Positions 58,828-64,000 of a DNA stretch of 64,000 nucleotides are shown piece by piece. The notes below the pieces were generated by a model. That model worked only from the letters and a program-made list of their open reading frames with translations. It was not told where the DNA came from and did no database searches. The DNA is from Aphanothece sp. CMT-3BRIN-NPC111 (GTDB lineage: Bacteria; Cyanobacteriota; Cyanobacteriia; Cyanobacteriales; JAHHGU01): the NCBI GenBank assembly GCA_019359765.1, contig JAHHGU010000002.1:1-64000 (forward strand). The letters run 5' to 3'. Position numbers and translations under genes: made by a program. The number at the start of each line of letters is the position of its first letter. Within the stretch, counting starts at the first letter, position 1.

Positions 58828-59808
58828 ATGGCAGAAACACTATTCTTCAACGCCCTACGAGAAGCCATTGATGAAGAAATGGCTCGTGACTCCTCTGTAT
58901 TTGTGCTGGGTGAAGATGTGGGTCACTACGGTGGTTCCTACAAAGTAACCAGAGACCTACACAAAAAATACGGTGATTTGCGGGTTCTTGACACCCCTAT
59001 TGCCGAAAACAGCTTCACTGGCATGGCAGTAGGAGCCGCAATGACCGGGTTGCGTCCGATTATCGAAGGCATGAACATGGGCTTTTTGCTCCTAGCCTTC
59101 AATCAAATTTCCAACAACGCCATGCTGCGTTATACCTCTGGCGGCAACTACAAAATTCCGATAGTAATTCGTGGTCCAGGTGGTGTCGGACGTCAGTTGG
59201 GGGCAGAACACTCTCAGCGGCTAGAAGCTTATTTCCAGGCAGTTCCCGGCCTGAAGATTGTCGCCTGTTCGACACCTTACAATGCCAAGGGGCTGCTCAA
59301 AGCCGCCATCCGCGACAATAATCCCGTCCTCTTCTTTGAACACGTTCTTCTTTACAACCTCAAAGAAAATCTGCCAGAGTCAGAATATGTGGTGCCTCTG
59401 GATAAAGCTGAGGTAGTGCGGCAAGGCAAAGACGTAACCATCCTCACCTACTCGCGCATGCGCCACCATGTCATGCAAGCTGTGAAGCAGCTGGAAAAGG
59501 AAGGCTTCGATCCAGAAGTGATTGACCTCATCTCGCTCAAACCCCTGGACATGGAGACGATAAGCGCTTCCATTCGGAAAACCCATCGAGTGATCGTTGT
59601 CGAAGAGTGCATGAAGACTGGCGGCATTGGGGCGGAATTGACAGCCTCGATTAATGACCGACTGTTTGATGAACTCGACGCGCCAGTGCTGCGGCTGTCT
59701 TCCCAGGACATTCCCACACCTTACAACGGCACCCTAGAGCGACTCACCATTGTGCAACCGCCGCAAATTGTGGAAGCAGTGCAGAAGATGATGGCGTTGC
59801 AGATTTGA
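58828..59808 (+). CDS. pdhB: Pyruvate dehydrogenase E1 component subunit beta
   Basis: Beta subunit of the thiamine-diphosphate decarboxylase of the pyruvate dehydrogenase complex (pyruvate to acetyl-CoA). The 326 residues contain the transketolase pyrimidine-binding domain ([17 protein letters not shown], about 28-44; [23 protein letters not shown]) and the C-terminal transketolase domain ([18 protein letters not shown], about 259-276). The alpha subunit and E2/E3 are elsewhere, usual for cyanobacteria. It is followed by secD and secF. Confidence 0.95.
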   Translation: MAETLFFNALREAIDEEMARDSSVFVLGEDVGHYGGSYKVTRDLHKKYGDLRVLDTPIAENSFTGMAVGAAMTGLRPIIEGMNMGFLLLAFNQISNNAMLRYTSGGNYKIPIVIRGPGGVGRQLGAEHSQRLEAYFQAVPGLKIVACSTPYNAKGLLKAAIRDNNPVLFFEHVLLYNLKENLPESEYVVPLDKAEVVRQGKDVTILTYSRMRHHVMQAVKQLEKEGFDPEVIDLISLKPLDMETISASIRKTHRVIVVEECMKTGGIGAELTASINDRLFDELDAPVLRLSSQDIPTPYNGTLERLTIVQPPQIVEAVQKMMALQI

Positions 59809-59837
59809 TAGAAGAGTGATTTTCAGGCGATTGCTAG

Positions 59838-59866
59838 TAGGGGCACGGCACTGCCGTGCCCCTACA
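59838..59866. repeat. Palindromic mini-repeat
   Basis: A 29-bp near-perfect palindrome, GTAGGGGCACGGCA-C-TGCCGTGCCCCTAC, between pdhB and secD. This repeat type is frequent between cyanobacterial genes. It could attenuate read-through from pdhB but has no T-run. Confidence 0.75.
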
Positions 59867-59969
59867 GTCGATACTCGTTAGTAAGCGTTCTTGCCACTAA
59901 CCACTAACTCTACTCTGATCGGCTCGCTCAAAACAGATTATCATAGCATTTGTTGCGGCGGGTTGTGGT

Positions 59970-61373
59970 ATGCAAAGACAGCGTTCAATATTAGCCTTGA
60001 TCTTGGTACTCGTGATTGCTGCAATCACGGTGCTGGTGATCAAACCTATGCGGTTGGGGTTAGACCTCCAGGGTGGGTCACAACTGACTATTCAGGTGAA
60101 AACTACCCAGGATGCTAAGGAAATTAAGGCTGAGGATTTAGAAGCAGTTCAGAGAGTAATAGAAAATCGGATTAATGGGCTAGGTGTCTCGGAAGCGTTA
60201 GTGCAAACCGTTGGTAACAACCAGATATTAGTGCAGTTACCGGGCGTCAGTGACCCGGAGCAGGCAGAACGAGTATTGGGCGGTACAGCACAGTTAGATT
60301 TTCGGGAGCAGAAGCCGGGAACAGAGGCACAGCTGCCGATTGAACAACAGGTGCGCCAGGGACTGTTGTTTAAGCAAGAGGAGTTAAGAAAAAGCGGGGA
60401 CGCCAAGGCGATCGCCGAAAATCAGGCAGCCCTAAATCGCAGTACGGAAGCGATCTCCAAACTTTTTGAACGCACCGGGCTGACCGGCAAAAACCTCAAA
60501 GATGCTGGTGCCAGACCTCTTCCAAGTGGCAACAGTTGGGAAGTGGCTATCACATTTGACTCCAAAGGAGGCGAACTGTTTGCCCAGCTGACCAAAAACT
60601 TGGCGGGAACTGGTCGCACGATCGGTATTTTCCTCGATCAAGCCCCGATTAGCACCCCCACAGTTGGCCCTGAGTTCGCCCAAACCGGCATCGCCGGCGG
60701 CAGTGCGGTTATTACTGGTAACTTTACAGCTGCAACCGCCAAAGACTTAGAGATTCAACTACGGGGTGGTGCCTTGCCCTTCCCAGTGGAAATCGTAGAG
60801 AACCGCACCGTGGGTGCAACCCTGGGGCGAGACAGTATCCAGAGCAGCATCTACGCTGGCATGGGAGGCTTGCTGTTAGTGTTAATATTCATGGGCGTCT
60901 ACTATCGGCTACCAGGCTTGATTGCAGATTTGGCACTAGTTATTTATTCACTGCTGACATTAGCTGCCTTTGTTCTACTGGAAGTGACCTTGACCCTGCC
61001 TGGAATTGCTGGTTTCATCCTCAGTATTGGCATGGCAGTTGATGCCAACGTGCTGATTTTTGAGCGGACGCGGGAAGAATTACGAGCCGGGAAAACGCTG
61101 TATCGCTCGGTTGAGGGCGGTTTCTACCGAGCCTTTTCCAGTATTTTAGATGGCAACGTCACCACCGTTATTGCCTGTGCTGCATTGTTCTGGCTGGGTT
61201 CAGGTTTGGTGAAAGGCTTTGCGCTGACACTAGGACTGGGGGTAGTAGTGAGTATGTTTACCGCCATCACCTGTAGTCGTACTCTGATGCTATTGGTAGT
61301 TCTGGGATTTCCAAAATTGCGACAGAAGCCTGAACTGTTTTGTCCTAACCTACCTGTGTCAGTGAAATCTTGA
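59970..61373 (+). CDS. secD: Protein translocase subunit SecD
   Basis: A 467-residue RND-like subunit that uses the proton motive force to help the SecYEG channel release exported proteins. TM1 lies at about 7-25 and precedes [15 protein letters not shown] (the D1 motif). A large periplasmic P1 domain with GTAQLDFRE follows, and five C-terminal helices carry [18 protein letters not shown] (about 350-367). Forms an operon with secF after a 16-base gap. Confidence 0.96.
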   Translation: MQRQRSILALILVLVIAAITVLVIKPMRLGLDLQGGSQLTIQVKTTQDAKEIKAEDLEAVQRVIENRINGLGVSEALVQTVGNNQILVQLPGVSDPEQAERVLGGTAQLDFREQKPGTEAQLPIEQQVRQGLLFKQEELRKSGDAKAIAENQAALNRSTEAISKLFERTGLTGKNLKDAGARPLPSGNSWEVAITFDSKGGELFAQLTKNLAGTGRTIGIFLDQAPISTPTVGPEFAQTGIAGGSAVITGNFTAATAKDLEIQLRGGALPFPVEIVENRTVGATLGRDSIQSSIYAGMGGLLLVLIFMGVYYRLPGLIADLALVIYSLLTLAAFVLLEVTLTLPGIAGFILSIGMAVDANVLIFERTREELRAGKTLYRSVEGGFYRAFSSILDGNVTTVIACAALFWLGSGLVKGFALTLGLGVVVSMFTAITCSRTLMLLVVLGFPKLRQKPELFCPNLPVSVKS

Positions 61374-61389
61374 GGAGAGACCCAGAGTA

Positions 61390-62352
61390 ATGAAAATCAG
61401 TGTAATCAAACAGCGATCGCTGTGGTGGGCAATTTCTGCCGTCGTCATCCTCAGTGGCATAATTGCTATGGGGATTTCTTGGACTCGACCTGACATCCGT
61501 GCGCCTCTGCGTCCCAGCCTGGACTTCATCGGTGGCACGCGGTTGCAGTATGAGCTGGATTGCTCTAAACCTGGTAACTGCGACAAGCCCATTGACCTCG
61601 CAGAGGTTCGGCAAGTGATGGATACTCAAGGGCTGGCTAATAGCAGCATCCAAGTACTAGACAAATATGGCATATCAATTCGGACAAACAATTTAGACGT
61701 TGAGGAACGAACTAAGCTGGAAACGGCATTGAGCCAAGAGATTGGAGCCTTCGATCCTCAAAAAAGCCAAAATGATACGGTTGGTCCTACCTTGGGTCGC
61801 CAGCTATTTACCACTGGGCTGTTGGCGGTGATAGTATCCTTTGCCGGTATCCTTCTCTACCTCACCTTTCGGTTCCAGTTCGACTACGCCTTCTTCGCCT
61901 TCGTTGCCTTGTTCCATGATGTTTTTATTACCGTGGGGATTTTCTCCATCTTGGGCTTAGTACAAGGCGTTGAAGTGGATAGTCTATTTGTTGTGGCGCT
62001 GCTAACAATTATCGGTTTCTCCGTCAACGATACGGTGGTGATCTACGACCGCGTGCGGGAGGTGCTCAACCTCAATCCAGATCTACCCATCAGCCAAGTT
62101 GTGGATGACGCTGTAAATCAAACGCTGACACGGTCAATTAACACGACATTCACTGTGCTGCTGACCTTGTTTGCCATCTTTTTGTTTGGCGGAGAAACCC
62201 TAAAATATTTTGCCCTAGCCCTAATTATTGGGTTTACCGCCGGTGCTTATTCGAGTATTTTCATCGCCAGTACGCTGCTAGCGTGGTGGAGAGAACGCAC
62301 CGAGAAATCTCGCCAGCCACTCAAAGAGCCCAAAATTTCAGACAAGGTATAA
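61390..62352 (+). CDS. secF: Protein translocase subunit SecF
   Basis: A 320-residue partner of SecD. TM1 (about 13-32), then [17 protein letters not shown], and C-terminal helices with [17 protein letters not shown] (about 215-231), the SecF equivalent of the SecD motif, and [38 protein letters not shown] precedes the ATG at 61390. Acts in the cytoplasmic and possibly thylakoid membrane. Confidence 0.96.
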   Translation: MKISVIKQRSLWWAISAVVILSGIIAMGISWTRPDIRAPLRPSLDFIGGTRLQYELDCSKPGNCDKPIDLAEVRQVMDTQGLANSSIQVLDKYGISIRTNNLDVEERTKLETALSQEIGAFDPQKSQNDTVGPTLGRQLFTTGLLAVIVSFAGILLYLTFRFQFDYAFFAFVALFHDVFITVGIFSILGLVQGVEVDSLFVVALLTIIGFSVNDTVVIYDRVREVLNLNPDLPISQVVDDAVNQTLTRSINTTFTVLLTLFAIFLFGGETLKYFALALIIGFTAGAYSSIFIASTLLAWWRERTEKSRQPLKEPKISDKV

Positions 62353-62430
62353 CAGTTTAGCGAGAAGCGCAATGCTTGCGGCAGGCTACGCCGCTGCGAA
62401 GTGCGATCGCATAAGTCTATACTCACTGCA

Positions 62431-62886
62431 ATGGATCAGCCTGAAGAGCAGACACATAAAACAACTGAAACACAATCGGTAGAGTTAGACCCCACCTTCA
62501 AGATACAAGTGGAAAGGTTACATCGCCTCATGGTCTACGGCAGGTGGATGGTTGTGGGGATACTCTGGATTAGCGTCGGTCCTTTGAGTTTATGGGGCTT
62601 ACGCTACCCGATTGGTTTGTTACAGGACTATTTTACTTGGGCGGCTGTGCGGTACGGCCTTTACTTCAACCCCGTGCCCGCAGTAGGTCTTTCTGTGTGT
62701 ATTGGCATGACCACTGCCGTCTTGGTTTGGCAAAGCCGCAACATTCTTTTCGGGCTGCCACACCAGGAACAGCGACACCTAGAGCAACAGGTACATCGAA
62801 TTCGCCAGCAGGGACCAACTCACCCCCTGTGGAAATGGGTTTGCCAACCGTCATTAAACTCAAAATTTGATCGGAAAAGGCATTAG
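62431..62886 (+). CDS. Membrane protein of unknown function
   Basis: A 151-residue protein from ATG 62431; the frame is open to 62401 across a GCGATCGC repeat. Two transmembrane helices (about 39-62, MVVGILWISVGPLSLWGL, and about 84-104, VPAVGLSVCIGMTTAVLVW) and a basic C-terminal tail with EQQVHRIRQQGPTHPLWKWV. Probably the third gene after secDF, but separated by a repeat-rich spacer. No family recognised. Confidence 0.7.
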   Translation: MDQPEEQTHKTTETQSVELDPTFKIQVERLHRLMVYGRWMVVGILWISVGPLSLWGLRYPIGLLQDYFTWAAVRYGLYFNPVPAVGLSVCIGMTTAVLVWQSRNILFGLPHQEQRHLEQQVHRIRQQGPTHPLWKWVCQPSLNSKFDRKRH

Positions 62887-63227
62887 TTTTCTATCTGTTT
62901 TCCACTCCTTGGACTCCCACCACAACGAAGTTTGGTGGTGAGGCTTCCGGTGAGCGTCAGCCGAACCGATGAATCGTGGTCAGAGTTTTGTGGTAAAACT
63001 TTAACAGTCAAATGAACCTCCTGTAGTTGTGAAAACCAAGCAACATTTTTAGGAAAAGTAAGAAGAAAAAACATTACAAATACGGTAGGGCATACCGGAC
63101 TTTAAGACTTCGGCGTGAGCGCTCAGTCGAACGCTTGTGGAGAAGCTGTAAGACTCGTTGGTACTTGTACCAAAAAGCAAGTTTCCGTGTTCGCGAAGCG
63201 TTCCCGAAGGGTAGCAAGAATCTCCCG
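62887..63227. other. Repeat-rich intergenic region
   Basis: About 340 bases without a supported gene. It contains a CCACCACAAC...GTTTGGTGGTG hairpin near 62919-62941, set in GGACTCCC...GAGGCTTCC; this resembles the end structure of IS605-type elements and may be a relic. It also carries the 26-bp repeat at 63189-63214 and a CTCCCGTCA...TGACGGGGG hairpin near 63222-63249. Confidence 0.45.
63189..63214. repeat. 26-bp interspersed repeat, copy 2
   Basis: Identical over 26 bases to 54675-54700. Lies downstream of the GH9 gene. Confidence 0.8.
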
Positions 63228-64000
63228 TCACAGCGTAGCTTGACGGGGGGGTGTCAATTCTACCAGCATACCGATGAGTGCAATCAGGGAGGCATTGTAA
63301 TCAATAGCATATTCATTCGTGGCGTAAGAACGTTCATCATCCACGTAGCTTAAAGGTCCTCGATGCTGCGGCGCTATATTATCTTGTGCTTTATTATTGG
63401 GGCCTCCTACCAAAAGCCCTGGTATGTCTATTTTTGCAGCGCGGGCAAATAAGTGATTAACATGCTGCACTGGATTAGTCCCCACGCCTGTAACAAAAGA
63501 TTTGTTGAAATGATTTCGCCCCAGCAGATAATTTAGTTGGTCAATAGCTGCTTTCCAATATGCCCGATTGCTAGTTAACTTGTAGGCGTATAACAGGGTA
63601 ATTCCATGTTCTGCTGACATTTTGTTGGAACCCCAGATAAAACCCTCGTTTGCTATCCGATACCCACTACCTTCAACATTTTTCAGCAACTCGTCTGCAC
63701 GTTGAATTACCTTTGCCTTAATTTGTTGTTTTAAATCCTCATTTCCTTGAGGATTGACTAAATAATCAATTAGCCCTAAAGGGCAAGAGTTCTTCCAATC
63801 AAATAAGTTATAAGGGCAAGCATCTATATTTTGGGCTAAATATGTCTCCCAGGTGGGAAGATGGGTTGTAATCCAAAGTTCTGCTGCTGCCCATACCCTA
63901 TCGTCTCTATCCGTTTTTAAAGTTTCTTCTGTATCATTTTCTGAAAATAAGTATTTACCAGAACCGCTATCATCGCCGCGAAATTCTTCTATCTTCATCT
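63228..64000 (-). CDS. Glycoside hydrolase family 9 (endoglucanase-like), C-terminal part
   Basis: The gene runs off the window; at least 257 C-terminal residues are present. YVDDERSYATNEYAIDYNAS near the end fits the GH9 signature [FYW]-x-D-x4-[FYW]-x3-E-x-[STA]-x3-N-[STA], which contains the catalytic Glu. The other GH9 signature is present only in part (SFVTGVGTNPVQHVNH; the usual PHxR ending is changed). GH9 enzymes cleave beta-1,4-glucans; in a cyanobacterium it could act on cellulose-like exopolysaccharide. Upstream domains and any signal peptide lie outside the window. Confidence 0.88.
   Translation of the reverse strand, partial: MKIEEFRGDDSGSGKYLFSENDTEETLKTDRDDRVWAAAELWITTHLPTWETYLAQNIDACPYNLFDWKNSCPLGLIDYLVNPQGNEDLKQQIKAKVIQRADELLKNVEGSGYRIANEGFIWGSNKMSAEHGITLLYAYKLTSNRAYWKAAIDQLNYLLGRNHFNKSFVTGVGTNPVQHVNHLFARAAKIDIPGLLVGGPNNKAQDNIAPQHRGPLSYVDDERSYATNEYAIDYNASLIALIGMLVELTPPRQATL

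Noticed and set aside
63049..63353. Short frames near the end of the window
   Set aside because: They overlap repeats and the GH9 gene antisense and have no homologous features.

Overview
This window comes from a cyanobacterial chromosome. The evidence is a set of genes for phycobilin synthesis (pcyA), magnesium chelatase (chlI), cyanophycin synthesis (cphA), a TxlA/HCF164-type thioredoxin and a DUF3288 protein, together with very frequent copies of the HIP1 octamer GCGATCGC. Large WD40, CHAT, kinase and coiled-coil proteins and many short interspersed repeats point to a filamentous, Oscillatoriales-like genome. The genus cannot be fixed from the sequence alone.

Layout. 0-19 kb: cphA, a TatA-type protein, a Uma2 protein, a Ser/Thr kinase, pcyA, a large repetitive coiled-coil/TPR membrane protein, a glutamine synthetase-like gene overlapping an amidohydrolase (a split FluG), txlA, an NIL-ferredoxin, a DUF3616 protein, larE and a second kinase with a DFG-to-NFG change. 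19.7-21.5 kb: a DAHP synthase gene (first step of aromatic amino acid synthesis) preceded by two consecutive aromatic-rich leader peptides. Each leader has its own terminator and a competing antiterminator segment, so this looks like a tandem translation-coupled attenuator. 21.6-26.3 kb: GNAT, MAPEG, then an overlapping four-gene operon (glycosyltransferase, FHA, lipoprotein, membrane protein).

26.6-47 kb is accessory. It holds a CHAT-NTPase-14xWD40 protein linked to a DUF1822 protein and a sigma factor, with a decayed BrnT / intact BrnA pair wedged between. Next are two convergent glycosyltransferases whose overlapping 3' ends occur three times. The intervals between these copies carry (i) a GNAT gene and (ii) a putative RiPP-like cluster (secreted repeat precursor ending in a two-Cys motif, DUF692/MNIO enzyme, small overlapping ORF), a tnpB broken just before its last catalytic Asp, and a small membrane peptide. 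A frameshifted gene, an XRE regulator with an operator-like palindrome on its start codon, and a two-gene operon (RelE-like/SF1 helicase fusion plus a 652-aa coiled-coil protein) complete this region.

47.3-64 kb returns to housekeeping genes: chlI, an MlaF/MlaD-type lipid transport pair, DUF3288, MOSC, pentapeptide protein, recX, a Uma2 pseudogene, a secreted PPC-like protein, prfC, DUF4870, pdhB-secD-secF, and a GH9 glycosidase cut by the window end.

The best candidates for something undescribed are the tandem aromatic attenuator (19.70-20.14 kb), the MNIO cassette between direct repeats (37.07-40.60 kb) and the RelE-helicase/coiled-coil operon (42.7-47.0 kb). No rRNA, tRNA or CRISPR array was found.
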